A program made the translations under genes and the position numbers. Source: Thalassolituus maritimus (GTDB lineage Bacteria; Pseudomonadota; Gammaproteobacteria; Pseudomonadales; Oceanobacteraceae). From it: DNA of 64,000 nucleotides. The notes beneath the pieces were generated by a model. That model was not told the origin of the DNA. It did no database searches and saw only the letters and a program-made list of their open reading frames with translations. The first letter of the stretch is position 1. Each line of letters starts with the position of its first letter. Below, piece by piece: positions 37,150 through 46,500 of the stretch. The DNA lies in assembly GCF_900156675.1 (NCBI RefSeq), contig NZ_FTOH01000002.1, positions 434,001 to 498,000 on the forward strand, given 5' to 3'.

Positions 37150-38127
37150 TTAGCCACCAATGCCCGCGAAGTGCGTTCGCACTCCGGTATCACCATCGTG
37201 CAAGGCATGTGTCGCTTTCTTCTCGTTCAGGCTGTCCTGAAGGAATGCGATGACGTCGGTGATCTGCTCGTCCCTGCCGAGCAGGTGACGGAAGTCGTAG
37301 CCCTTGTCACCAAAGAGACATAGATGAAGCTGTCCGTTCGCTGACACCCTGAGTCGGTTGCAGCTGGAGCAGAAGTCTTTGCTGTAGGGCATGATCAATC
37401 CGATGCGCCCGGCGTAGTCCGGGTGCCAGAACTCCTGAGCGGGGCCATCGGTGGACTTACGAAGTGCCGCCTGCCAGCCAGAATCGAGCAGTTGAGCTTT
37501 GATGCTGTCACCGCTGATATGGTTCTCTTCGAAGAACTCCTGATTGTCGCTGGTCTGCATCAATTCGATAAAGCGCAGTGACACAGGGGTCGTCCGGATC
37601 CAGTTCAGAAAGTGCGGTAGCTGGTCGGCATTGTGGCCACGCATCAGTACGGCGTTTACTTTGATGTCGTCGAACCCCCTCTCATGAGCCATCGCCAGTC
37701 CATCGAGCAGATCCTGAAGGCGGTCGTGACCCGTAATGGCTTTGAACTGCCGTGGGTCGAGACTATCGATACTGACATTAAGGCGTGTCAGGCCAGCATC
37801 AATCCAGCCGGGAAGGAAGGTGGGTAACTTCCAGCCATTGGTGGTCAGTGCGATGTCGTCGATACCCGGCACGGCTGCGACTGTGCGGATAATCTCTGGG
37901 AGATCGCGGCGCACGGAGGGTTCTCCGCCGGTAATGCGGATCTTCCGGGTGCCCTGGCGGGCGAATGCGGTCACGACGCGACGTATCTCATCCACCGACA
38001 ACGGGGGCGTGCTATCGCTGCACTGGTAGCCGTCTGGCAAACAGTAATTGCAGCTGAAATTGCACACGTCCGTCACCGACAGGCGCAGATAGTTAAAGCG
38101 CCGACCGTGATGGTCCTGCAATGTCAT
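37150..38127 (-). CDS. moaA: GTP 3',8-cyclase MoaA (radical SAM)
   Basis: A 325-residue protein with the N-terminal radical SAM motif CNFSCNYC, the substrate-side cysteines CSSCNRLRVSANGQLHLC and the conserved C-terminal Gly-Gly (FAGIGG). It converts GTP to 3',8-cyclo-GTP, the first step of molybdenum cofactor synthesis. It is the first gene of the moaA-mobA-moaB-moaC-moaD-moaE run. A GGAAAGG site precedes the start, at the end of a long structured leader. Confidence 0.97.
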   Translation of the reverse strand: MTLQDHHGRRFNYLRLSVTDVCNFSCNYCLPDGYQCSDSTPPLSVDEIRRVVTAFARQGTRKIRITGGEPSVRRDLPEIIRTVAAVPGIDDIALTTNGWKLPTFLPGWIDAGLTRLNVSIDSLDPRQFKAITGHDRLQDLLDGLAMAHERGFDDIKVNAVLMRGHNADQLPHFLNWIRTTPVSLRFIELMQTSDNQEFFEENHISGDSIKAQLLDSGWQAALRKSTDGPAQEFWHPDYAGRIGLIMPYSKDFCSSCNRLRVSANGQLHLCLFGDKGYDFRHLLGRDEQITDVIAFLQDSLNEKKATHALHDGDTGVRTHFAGIGG

Positions 38128-38132
38128 GGGTA

Positions 38133-38300
38133 CACCTTTCCAAGCGCGGGAGGCCCGTCAGTTTCCCAACGAACCCGGCGAACCTGCAGAGCTGAGGCGG
38201 ATTCCTCAGTCCGGGTCGCGGCCCGTCAACCATATCCATATGGGATGAAGGTTGCCGGGCTTCGGCGTAAATCTGGGATCAGTGTACGCCTTCCATGCAC
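38133..38300 (-). promoter_or_regulatory. Structured moaA leader, candidate Moco riboswitch
   Basis: The minus-strand leader folds into at least three hairpins. GGCGTA/TACGCC spans 38264-38290. A 10-bp arm GCCCG-g-CAACC with GGTTG-a-CGGGC spans 38221-38260. ACCCGG/CCGGGT, enclosing CTGAGG/CCTCAG, spans 38173-38216. A GGGCCTCCCG stretch (about 38145-38156) and then the GGAAAGG ribosome site follow. Moco-sensing RNA motifs lie exactly here in many gammaproteobacteria, and the GCCTCCC element near the ribosome site is what I remember of that motif. I have not been able to score it against the Rfam model. Confidence 0.5.
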
Positions 38301-38530
38301 TACGGACAATTGTTGGCCGGTGCACATGTTCGTTTCACCGAGTGATCCGGTCAGGGTGACATCCAAGCGGATATGCTTAGTTCGTATGAGACATATGCAT
38401 GATTGTGGCGTAACAGGGCTTTGTGTCGTGGTGGATATCGCATCGCAGTGGACAATCGTCATCTGTCGTCCATTGACACTCTCAGTCGTAGTGCGTCTGA
38501 TACCTGTGTTGTGTTTTACAGGACGTATTT
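38301..38530. other. Distal moaA / DUF6916 intergenic region
   Basis: No gene is supported. Together with the leader above it forms a 403-bp divergent region. Promoters for moaA and for the DUF6916 gene must lie here, but no clear consensus pair stands out. The DUF6916 ribosome site ACAGGA is weak to moderate. Confidence 0.4.
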
Positions 38531-38815
38531 ATGGAAGCAATCACATACGACTCAATGGAATCTCTGCTCGGCCAGCAAGTGACTTTATCGGACCAGGCTG
38601 ACAATTCCGTGCGCCTGACCATCTCAGAGGTTGAGCGTACTGCGCTGGATGGTGATGACTGGGAAGCGTTTGCGGTCTCGCTTGAGGGGCAGGATGATTT
38701 TCGGGTACCGCAGGGTATGTATCGGCTCACGCACGAGGCGATTGGCAGTGGCGAACTCTTTATTACTGCGCACGGCCCGACCGAGTATCAGGCAGTGATC
38801 AGCAGGAAGCGTTAG
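38531..38815 (+). CDS. DUF6916-type small protein of the tail-collar cluster
   Basis: A 94-residue protein with pattern LLGQQVTLSDQADNSVRLTISEVE, WEAFAVSLEG, VPQGMYRLTHEAIG and LFITAHGPTEYQAVISR. It has no signal peptide. Proteins like this (DUF6916) are regularly found beside MdpB-like tail-collar genes, as here. The pattern Q/PQGxYxLxH looks like a small beta-rich structural or chaperone-like domain. The function is unknown, and a role in assembly of the collar proteins is an inference from co-occurrence. Confidence 0.7.
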   Translation: MEAITYDSMESLLGQQVTLSDQADNSVRLTISEVERTALDGDDWEAFAVSLEGQDDFRVPQGMYRLTHEAIGSGELFITAHGPTEYQAVISRKR

Positions 38816-38839
38816 GAATCATCTATGCATGGATGCAGA

Positions 38840-39343
38840 TCAGACAGACATCAATTCGGGCGTCGTCTCCATCAGAACATAGACCTCATTAAAGCGGCTG
38901 ACCTCCTTGAAGCCCAGGCGCTCATAGAGTTTTTTCGCCGGATTATTCTGCTCAACGTGAATTCTCACCGGCAGGCCTTTCTCATTACCTTCTTCGATTA
39001 TGTTCTGCAGCAGGTAGCTGCCTGCGCCAGAGTCCTGGTGTTCTGGAAGGATGGCAATATCAACAATGCGGATTTCATTGCTCCAGTAATCAATAAAGAA
39101 ACGACCGGAAGGTCGACCATCAATTTCAATAATACAGAAATGATCGCTGCAGTAATGACTGTGGTAGTGCTGTGTCTGTGCCGAAAACTGCTGCTGAATA
39201 AAAAGGTTTTTTTGTTGTTCGTTAAAGGGCGTCATCGCCAGTTCCGCTTCGCGGGTGGTGCGGTACAACGACTCCATAAACGAATAATCACTGTCGCGGA
39301 CAGAACGGAGTGTGATGCGGCTTTCCCAGGCTCGGTTGGTCAT
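38840..39343 (-). CDS. GNAT N-acetyltransferase of the tail-collar cluster
   Basis: 167 residues from the ATG at 39343, after AAGGAA; an earlier in-frame start at 39370 lacks a site. GNAT motifs are IVDIAILPEHQDSGAGSYLLQNII (acetyl-CoA loop Q-D-S-G-A-G) and IHVEQNNPAKKLYERLGF. It is encoded opposite to and between the DUF6916 and collar genes, an arrangement I associate with MdpB clusters. The substrate is unknown; modification of a collar protein or partner is possible. Confidence 0.82.
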   Translation of the reverse strand: MTNRAWESRITLRSVRDSDYSFMESLYRTTREAELAMTPFNEQQKNLFIQQQFSAQTQHYHSHYCSDHFCIIEIDGRPSGRFFIDYWSNEIRIVDIAILPEHQDSGAGSYLLQNIIEEGNEKGLPVRIHVEQNNPAKKLYERLGFKEVSRFNEVYVLMETTPELMSV

Positions 39344-39426
39344 TGGTAGTTCCTTGATTACCAGGATCATTCTTAGGAAGAAAGTGTGGGTAAAACCACG
39401 AATAAAGTAAACAGAGGGAGATCAGA

Positions 39427-39942
39427 ATGGCAGAACCTTTTTTGAGTGAAATCCGCATGTTCGGATTCGGCTGGCCGCCGCGTGGCTGGGCCGAATGCGA
39501 TGGCCAGATTTTACCTATTAATCAAAATCAGTCTTTGTATTCATTGCTGGGTACGACTTACGGAGGCGATGGGCGTACGTCATTTGCACTGCCTGACCTC
39601 CGTAGCCGGACACCAGTGGGGATGGATGCAAGCTTGCGCCAGGGTCAAGGTGAGGGGGTAGAAACCGTGACCCTCACGGGTGCCAATATGCCAGCACACC
39701 GACATCCATTGAATGCGACGACAGAAGGCGGCACGACCAAGTCCTTTGATGGCAATATATTAGCGTCCGCAGTCGATGATGGTTCACCAACGGATTACTA
39801 TGCAGAGCCTCAGAACCTGGTCTCGTTCGCATCGCAATCGGTGTCTTATATTGGTGGTTCTATGTCGCACAATAACGAACAGCCATCCCTCGTCGTTAAT
39901 TTCTGCATTGCGATGCAGGGCCTTTTCCCATCGCGTAATTAA
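39427..39942 (+). CDS. Phage-tail-collar (MdpB-like) protein 1
   Basis: A 171-residue protein of the microcystin-dependent-protein type. The N-terminal collar domain (residues 1-60) has FLSEIRMFGFGWPPRGWAECDGQ, LYSLLGTTYGGDGRTSFALPDLRSRTPVG. The middle is variable, and a conserved end follows (GGSMSHNNEQPSLVVNFCIAMQGLFPSRN). There is no signal peptide. It is the most divergent of three tandem paralogues. AGGGAG precedes the start. Confidence 0.9.
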   Translation: MAEPFLSEIRMFGFGWPPRGWAECDGQILPINQNQSLYSLLGTTYGGDGRTSFALPDLRSRTPVGMDASLRQGQGEGVETVTLTGANMPAHRHPLNATTEGGTTKSFDGNILASAVDDGSPTDYYAEPQNLVSFASQSVSYIGGSMSHNNEQPSLVVNFCIAMQGLFPSRN

Positions 39943-39952
39943 GGAGCCAGTT

Positions 39953-40483
39953 ATGTCAGAACCATTTGTTGGCGAGATTCGTATGTTCGCCGGAAATTTC
40001 GCTCCGCGTGGCTGGGCTTTCTGTGATGGTCAGCTGCTGGCTGTCAGCCAGAATGATGCGCTGTTTTCATTGATCGGGACGATTTATGGCGGTGATGGCC
40101 GCACTACATTCGCTTTACCGGATATGCGCGGTCGCTTGCCTGTACACCAGGGGCAAGGGCCGGGGTTAAGCCCGCGCCGCCTGGGTGCGCGTTACGGCAG
40201 TGAGAAGGTGAACCTGACCATCAATCAGATTCCCAGTCACAATCACGAATATCTGGGGTCGGCCAATATCGCTGATAGCAACAACCCGGCAAGTGATGTT
40301 GTAGCGTCTCATAATGATGGTGACCTTCCTTACGTTGAGGTGCCATCAGTCGACAAAATCAAAAGCCTCAGTAGCGATGCAGTCAGTGCGACGGGTGGCT
40401 CACAAGCGCATGAGAATATGATGCCGTCACTGTGCATTAATTACATTATGGCCCTGGTCGGTATTTATCCCTCGCGGCACTGA
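39953..40483 (+). CDS. Phage-tail-collar (MdpB-like) protein 2
   Basis: 176 residues from the ATG at 39953, after AAGGAG; the open frame reaches back to 39776 inside gene 1, but that part is a shadow. Collar domain: FVGEIRMFAGNFAPRGWAFCDGQ, LIGTIYGGDGRTTFALPDMRGRLPVHQG. The C-terminus is GGSQAHENMMPSLCINYIMALVGIYPSR. The spacing of 10 bp from gene 1 indicates one transcript. Confidence 0.92.
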   Translation: MSEPFVGEIRMFAGNFAPRGWAFCDGQLLAVSQNDALFSLIGTIYGGDGRTTFALPDMRGRLPVHQGQGPGLSPRRLGARYGSEKVNLTINQIPSHNHEYLGSANIADSNNPASDVVASHNDGDLPYVEVPSVDKIKSLSSDAVSATGGSQAHENMMPSLCINYIMALVGIYPSRH

Positions 40484-40497
40484 AAAGGAGTTTTATT

Positions 40498-41037
40498 ATG
40501 TCTGAACCATTTATCGGAGAAATCCGTATTTTTGGCTGCAACTTTGCCCCTCGTGGCTGGGCCTTCTGTCAGGGGCAGTTACTACCCATTGCTCAGAATA
40601 CGGCATTGTTCTCAATTCTGGGTACAACCTATGGTGGTGACGGTCGTACGACACTTGCCTTGCCGGACCTGCAGGGCCGTGCGCCGATGCATCCGGGGCG
40701 AGGTCCTGGTCTGACGGCGCGTCGCCTGGGAGAAACAACCGGCGTTAATGAAGTCACGCTCACAGAGGCCGAACTTCCCAACCATAAGCACGTCGTCTAC
40801 GGGGCTCAGACAGTGGGTACAGAGGCGTCACCATCGAATACCAGAATGATGGCGATAGACAGACCGTCGACTGGCGACAATATCGTGTACCTGAACACCG
40901 CATCGACGAAAAATACAGTGATGGCAACCGAGGCCATCGGTTCGATGGGGGGGAGCCAGGCGCACGAAAACCGTCAGCCTTTGATGGGCATGAATTTTTG
41001 TATCGCGCTGGTGGGGCTCTACCCAAGTCGCAGTTAA
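40498..41037 (+). CDS. Phage-tail-collar (MdpB-like) protein 3
   Basis: A 179-residue third paralogue: FIGEIRIFGCNFAPRGWAFCQGQ, ILGTTYGGDGRTTLALPDLQGRAPMHPG, then a variable middle and GGSQAHENRQPLMGMNFCIALVGLYPSRS. It is closest to protein 2. AAGGAG is the ribosome site. A stem-loop 65 bp downstream may end the collar transcript. Confidence 0.92.
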   Translation: MSEPFIGEIRIFGCNFAPRGWAFCQGQLLPIAQNTALFSILGTTYGGDGRTTLALPDLQGRAPMHPGRGPGLTARRLGETTGVNEVTLTEAELPNHKHVVYGAQTVGTEASPSNTRMMAIDRPSTGDNIVYLNTASTKNTVMATEAIGSMGGSQAHENRQPLMGMNFCIALVGLYPSRS

Positions 41038-41102
41038 TCGCCAGAGTTAACGGTAAGGATTAACGGCGAGGCTTAATCGCGATAAGTGATGTGTGTACGA
41101 GT

Positions 41103-41125
41103 GAGGGGCAGGGAGGCCCCTCTTT
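41103..41125 (+). terminator. Hairpin after the collar genes
   Basis: GAGGGGC (41103-41109) pairs with GCCCCTC (41116-41122) around a 6-nt loop, followed by TTT. It is a short or leaky intrinsic terminator or attenuator 24 bp before the protease gene. Confidence 0.5.
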
Positions 41126-41148
41126 CAGTTTGATTGGTTAGAGAAATA

Positions 41149-42360
41149 ATGCGTAGTTTACTGTTGTTGCTCGTTATATTTTCGTCCCCTTCAATGGGGT
41201 GCGAATTGCCATTCCCGAATCTCGGTAAGGTCTGGTGCTTAGTGCCTTCCGCCAATGACTCCCAGGCAGGCGTGTACCGGGTCAGTGGCAAAGATTTGCA
41301 GGTAAGTTTGTCTGATCGCCTGATTGTTCGGGCAAATGGCTTTACTCGCGAATCCCTGCAGGCGCTTGATTCGCGTATCGAGGCTGTCAGTGAGCTTTAC
41401 CTCATGGACGACGCCGTCTACTACTCCGTTAATGTCGGAATAAAAGACCGCCTTCCCGGAGTGATCCGTTCGTTGTCTAAGGTTCAGGGCATCAGTCTGG
41501 TGCAGCCAGATATCCTGCAACTGCGGGAGAAGCATGCAACAGACGTCCCGGCGCCGACTCCTCCCGCCTATCTCACTCAGCTCGGTATACCTGAGTTGTG
41601 GCCGGCGACTCCTCAAGGGCGAGGGGTGCGCGTTGCCGTTATTGATGATGGTTTTGATCTGGAGCATGAGGAGCTCACGCACACTCAGGTGATTTTCAGT
41701 TACGACACGGCCAGCCGTTCACAGGATGTAAGCCCAGGGGGAGGGGATGACTCGCATGGAACCAGAGTCGCGGGCACGATATTCGCTGCTCATAATGGCG
41801 TCGGCATTGACGGAATCGCGCCGCAGGCGAACCTGATAGCTATCCGTCAGCCGGATACCTGGACGAGTCATACGATCCTCAGTTTCTACCTCTCTAAACT
41901 GTCTCAAGCTGACATTGTTAACGCTAGCTGGCGCTCTCAATGGTTATTGGAGCCTGTCGCTGATATTGTTGCAGACTTGGCGCAAAATGGCCGCAGAGGA
42001 AAAGGCTCTGCTGTGGTATTTTCCGCCGGAAACAGTGGCGTGGAACTGACTGGGGATGACTCGGAATCCCAGTTGCAGGTCGCTGTGGTTATCGGCGCAG
42101 GCAACGGACAGGGACAAAGGACGAGGTTCAGCAACTATGGACAGTCAGTGGATGCATACGTTTATGGCAAGACCGCACCTGCAGTGGTGCCGGGCGGCTA
42201 TGGACGTTTCAGTGGCACTTCCTTGTCTGCGGCTGTGGTCAGTGGCTATTTTGCCCTGCTTCTCTCACAAGACCCGTCGCTTACTCTTGATCAGTTGGTT
42301 GCGCGACTGCTCCAACGCTTGTCTCAATATCAGTCCAGTCTGCAGGGGCCAGAATCATGA
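41149..42360 (+). CDS. Secreted S8 (subtilisin-like) serine protease
   Basis: 403 residues from the ATG at 41149, 5 bp after GAGA. A signal sequence (residues 1-17) ends SMGC, a poor lipobox, so it could be a lipoprotein or a plain exported protein. A propeptide-like segment spans about residues 20-135. The catalytic triad is complete: AVIDDGFD (D166), DDSHGTRVAG (H203) and FSGTSLSAAV (S358), with the oxyanion Asn in VNASWRS (N258). Its stop overlaps the start of the TIGR03032 gene (ATGA). Processing of the giant surface protein encoded downstream is a reasonable inference. Confidence 0.88.
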   Translation: MRSLLLLLVIFSSPSMGCELPFPNLGKVWCLVPSANDSQAGVYRVSGKDLQVSLSDRLIVRANGFTRESLQALDSRIEAVSELYLMDDAVYYSVNVGIKDRLPGVIRSLSKVQGISLVQPDILQLREKHATDVPAPTPPAYLTQLGIPELWPATPQGRGVRVAVIDDGFDLEHEELTHTQVIFSYDTASRSQDVSPGGGDDSHGTRVAGTIFAAHNGVGIDGIAPQANLIAIRQPDTWTSHTILSFYLSKLSQADIVNASWRSQWLLEPVADIVADLAQNGRRGKGSAVVFSAGNSGVELTGDDSESQLQVAVVIGAGNGQGQRTRFSNYGQSVDAYVYGKTAPAVVPGGYGRFSGTSLSAAVVSGYFALLLSQDPSLTLDQLVARLLQRLSQYQSSLQGPES

Positions 42361-43574
42361 CTGATACGCCCCAAACGCAGAAGCCGCAGGAAGATTCTGC
42401 ACAGAAGGACACTGCGCAGAGCGCGACTGATTTCTCGTTTACGTATTCGGGAAATATCCCCGCGATCCTTAAGCATCTGAATATCTCTCTGGCGTTTACT
42501 TCCTATCAGGCCGGTCGTCTGATGCTGGTTCGTACAGACGGAGAAAGCCTGGAAATCAACTTTAAAGAATTCCCCCGACCAATGGGCCTGACGGCAACCG
42601 ATCAGGGGCTAATACTCGGTACCTTTACTCAGATTATTCAATTCCAGCGAGAAGACGGCCTGCTTGAGCAGATTAAGAAACCCCTGCCGGATATTGCTCA
42701 GGACATCACTGCGCCCCGAGCCCATAAAAACGACGAAGAGAAACAGGCCGACGCCGAAAAGCGGCTGGCGAATAAGATCTATGTTGAAAAACTGAAACCG
42801 GTCGACGCACGCGTCGATGCTTGTTTTATTACCCGTTCAACTCACTACACCGGCATGATTAATATCCATGACATCGAATGGGGAAGCAGTGGTTTGTGGG
42901 CGGTTAATTCAAGTTTTTCATGTCTCTGTACTATCGATCCTTCCTACAGTTTTGTGCCTCAGTGGAAGCCCCCCTTTATTGAAACGCTGACGCCAGAAGA
43001 CCGTTGCCACTTAAATGGCATGACGCTCCGCGATGGTGAACCTGCGTATGTCACCACCTTCTCCCAATACGAAGACCGCAAACAGTGGCGTGACAGCGAC
43101 AAGCATACGGGCACGCTGATTGACGTAAAACGCAATGAAGTGGTGGTCAGTGGACTGGCAATGCCTCACTCACCGCGTTGGCACAATGGCCGGGTTTATT
43201 TCTGTCATTCGGGTCTGGGTCATCTCAATTGCTATCACCCTGACACGGGTGAAATGGAAGTGATTGCAGAATTGCCGGGCTTTACCCGGGGGATCGATAT
43301 TTACGGCAGCATTATGTTTGTCGGCCTATCCCGCAAGCGTCAGAGTGATGTGACCAGCCCCGGTCTGGTGACCGAAGACTCCGAGAAAACCTGCTCAGGT
43401 ATCTGGCTGTTTAACCTCGATACGCACGAAGTGATCGGCACCATTAAATTTCAGGGCAATGTTGATCAGATATACGACATCGCCATCTTATATAACACCA
43501 GCTTTCCGGAAGTGATCGAGCCTGATCACCCGAGAATGCGGAACCACTTTTCTCACCCAGGCCTCCCAACCTGA
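42357..43574 (+). CDS. TIGR03032 (DUF4915) family protein
   Basis: A 405-residue protein. An N-terminal charged leader of about 25 residues precedes the family core: NIPAILKHLNISLAFTSYQAGRLMLV, FPRPMGLTATDQGLILGT, LWAVNSSFSCLCTID, PEDRCHLNGMTLRDGEPAYVT, MPHSPRWHNGRVYFCHSGLGHL and GFTRGIDIYGSIMFVGLS. The repeated strands suggest a beta-propeller. It has no signal peptide. The function is unknown; members occur next to large repeat proteins. It is translationally coupled to the S8 protease and ends 10 bp before the giant gene. Confidence 0.85.
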   Translation: MTDTPQTQKPQEDSAQKDTAQSATDFSFTYSGNIPAILKHLNISLAFTSYQAGRLMLVRTDGESLEINFKEFPRPMGLTATDQGLILGTFTQIIQFQREDGLLEQIKKPLPDIAQDITAPRAHKNDEEKQADAEKRLANKIYVEKLKPVDARVDACFITRSTHYTGMINIHDIEWGSSGLWAVNSSFSCLCTIDPSYSFVPQWKPPFIETLTPEDRCHLNGMTLRDGEPAYVTTFSQYEDRKQWRDSDKHTGTLIDVKRNEVVVSGLAMPHSPRWHNGRVYFCHSGLGHLNCYHPDTGEMEVIAELPGFTRGIDIYGSIMFVGLSRKRQSDVTSPGLVTEDSEKTCSGIWLFNLDTHEVIGTIKFQGNVDQIYDIAILYNTSFPEVIEPDHPRMRNHFSHPGLPT

Positions 43575-43584
43575 AGGATTTATT

Positions 43585-46500
43585 ATGGATAACAATCCCA
43601 ATAAGAAACGACCAGGAACGTCGGCGCCATTGAAAGCTATCGCGCCTGTGATTGCCATGGCTGTGCCTTTCTCTGCGCCTTTTTCTGCATCAATGGCCAA
43701 TGCATCTTCGCGTTTAGCCAGTGTGAGTCGGAATGGCCTTAATAAGCGCGCTGTTGTTTCTCAGGTTGAGCAACACCATCGTCCAGAGGCGGCAGGAGCA
43801 TTCTCCGCGTTTGGGGGCGGTGCAAATGCGCGGGCTGTTTCTCGAACGGTTGATCAGGACGCGCTCGCTTTTCTGGCCAGCAATGATTTGTTATCGGTTG
43901 GCGATGAAAGGGTCGGATATGAAAGTGGCGACCTGGATGATCTGACCGGCAGAAAGGATTTTCTTAGCTGCACGAAAAGTGGAGCACCGTATTACTTCTC
44001 AACCGGTTTCCCTATTACTACTTCGTTTTTTTGTACCAGTATTTACAATGCCAACTGGAATCCTGGTCAGGACACTCAACCCCCGTTTTTCAAATTCCGC
44101 CCTGAGCACGAGAAGCTGGAGGACATGACGATACTCCCTGGTAACTCTGGCTCTCAGCTTTTTGAAGTCGTTGATAAAAACCAGTCTTCTGTCGGTTTTT
44201 CAGTTGCATCCAGTAATGAGGCAGCGGTTCGTGCTGAGGATATATCGGTAGCGCGAATTGGTACGGGTGCTTCCGATGATTATCGTATTACTATCAGTAA
44301 TGTGGTCGGTGGAGGTGGCGCGACCATTACCGTAACGGCTACCGATGGCAATGGTAATTCCCGGAGTGACACTTTCTTTATCGACACGGGTGTAGCGCCA
44401 GATCCACTGGAAATGACTGGCGGTGACAGCGCAGTGCCGCTGAGCATTCTTGAGGATGCCGGGCTTACCGCACTCAGCGCTGCGGATTTCGCTGCGGCAA
44501 CCGGTGCAACAGGTACGCTGAGTTGGTCAGCGAGCGGGGCAACAAAAGGCACCGCCAGCGCAACGGGGTCAGTGTCGGCGCCGACGACCGGTGCTTCACC
44601 TACGTCGGTCACATACACACCGAACGCCAATGCCACAGGCAGTGATACCTTTACCGTTACCGTCAATGACGGATCTGCGACCGACAGTCGTGCTGTGAAT
44701 GTCACTATTACTCCAGTGAACGATGCACCAACGCTGATTGTTCCGTCGACGCAGCGTGTCAGTGGCACAGGAGGCTCACAGCGGTCCATTCCGGGGTATG
44801 CGACAGCGCAGCCGGGAGGCGGTTCTGATGAAGCTGGCCAGACGTTTACCTATTCGGCGGTAGAGACACTTGATGCGAATAATGTCGTGTCTGGTGTATC
44901 CATTACGCCGGCGGGAGAACTTCACTTTACTCCCGCAGCAGATGCGGAAGGCTACGCTTACTACTCCGTCACTGTGACCGATAGCGGTGGTACCGCTAAT
45001 GGTGGGGTAGATAGCTCGGCACCTGTTACTGTGACTTTGAGTATTGATACTCTGGCTCCGGAACTCACTCTGGTCACCCCAGTTACATCACCGACCACTG
45101 ATCACAGTCCGGAAGTCACCTACTCCTCGAACGAAGCCGGCTACCTGTCGGGGGGCGGTTCGTGTGGCGTGGCGGATGCCGGGCTGAAAACGCCCGGAAC
45201 TTACACTGTACGCCTGACGCAGACCGACAATACCACGCCATTGGCTGACGGCACCTACAGTGACTGTACCTTGATAGTGGAAGACACCAAGGGTAATGCC
45301 AGTACATTGGCTCTGGGCACCTTCGTTGTGACGTCTGATCTGACGCCTCCAATGGTCACCACCGTCGATGTTCCCGCCTATGGCACCTATGGCCTTGGCG
45401 ACACGCTGACCTTCACAGTGAACACCAACGAGGTCGTTAATGTGACCGGCAGTCCGGCAATTAACCTGGAGGTTGGTCATTCGACCGTCAAAGCGACCTA
45501 CAGCAGTGGTTCTGGTACACAGTCGTTGGTATTCAACGCAGTTATCGGTCCAGGTCTGCTGGATACCGATGGTGTTGAAGTGCTCCAGCTGGTGTTGGAC
45601 GGCGGTACCATGACGGATGCCGCAGGCAATGCGATGCAACTGGCGCTGAACGGCCGTGACCCGATGTTCGGCATTCTTGTCGATAGTCTGGCGCCCGTTG
45701 TCAGCAGTGTCTCTGTGCCGGCGGCGGATACGTACACTGTGGGTGATGTATTGACCTTTACGGTCACGGCATCGGAAGCGCTGACCATTTCGGGCGGTAC
45801 GCCTTCTCTTGAACTGGTCATTGGCTCAACCGTCCGGCAGGCATCAATGGTTAGTGCTTCGGGCACAGATATGACCTTTACTTATACCGTCACTGCAGGT
45901 GATCTGGATAGTGACGGCATCTCCGTTAGCACTGTTGTGGCTAACGGTGCGACCCTGCAGGACGCCGCTGGAAATGATCTGGCTCTGGGAGTGGGTGCGG
46001 TTGATAGCAGTGGCGTGCTTGTTGATGCGGCCGGGCCGGAAGTGCAATCGGTCAGTTCGCCGGCCGCTGCCAGCTATATTGAAGATGATGTATTGAACTT
46101 TACGGTCAGCCTGTCTGAGGCAGTGACGGTATCGGGCGGAACGCCAGTGCTGAGCCTTATGATTGGAGGAGTAGCGCGTGAAGCCGCACTTGTCTCTGGC
46201 AGTGGTTCATCAGACCTGACATTCAGCTATACCGTCGACACAGGTGATCTGGATACTGATGGTATTACTGTTTCCGGTATTAATCTCAAGGGTGCTTCAG
46301 CCGTCGACGGTTCAGGTAACTCATTGGTGACAACGCTCAATGGCGTTGCTGATACGTCTGGCGTTATTGTCGACGCGGTAGCTCCGACCGTGACAACCGT
46401 GCAGGCTCCGGCGGACGGGTCTTACTCCACAGGTGATGAGCTGCGAGTCAGCCTGACGTTCAGTGAAGACCTGTTGATCAATACTGCTGGTGGTACCCCA

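Noticed and set aside
39427-41037. Prophage remnant
   Set aside because: Only collar-domain proteins are phage-like. No integrase, terminase, capsid, baseplate, lysis gene or attachment-site repeats are present, and the MdpB-type neighbourhood is a known chromosomal arrangement.
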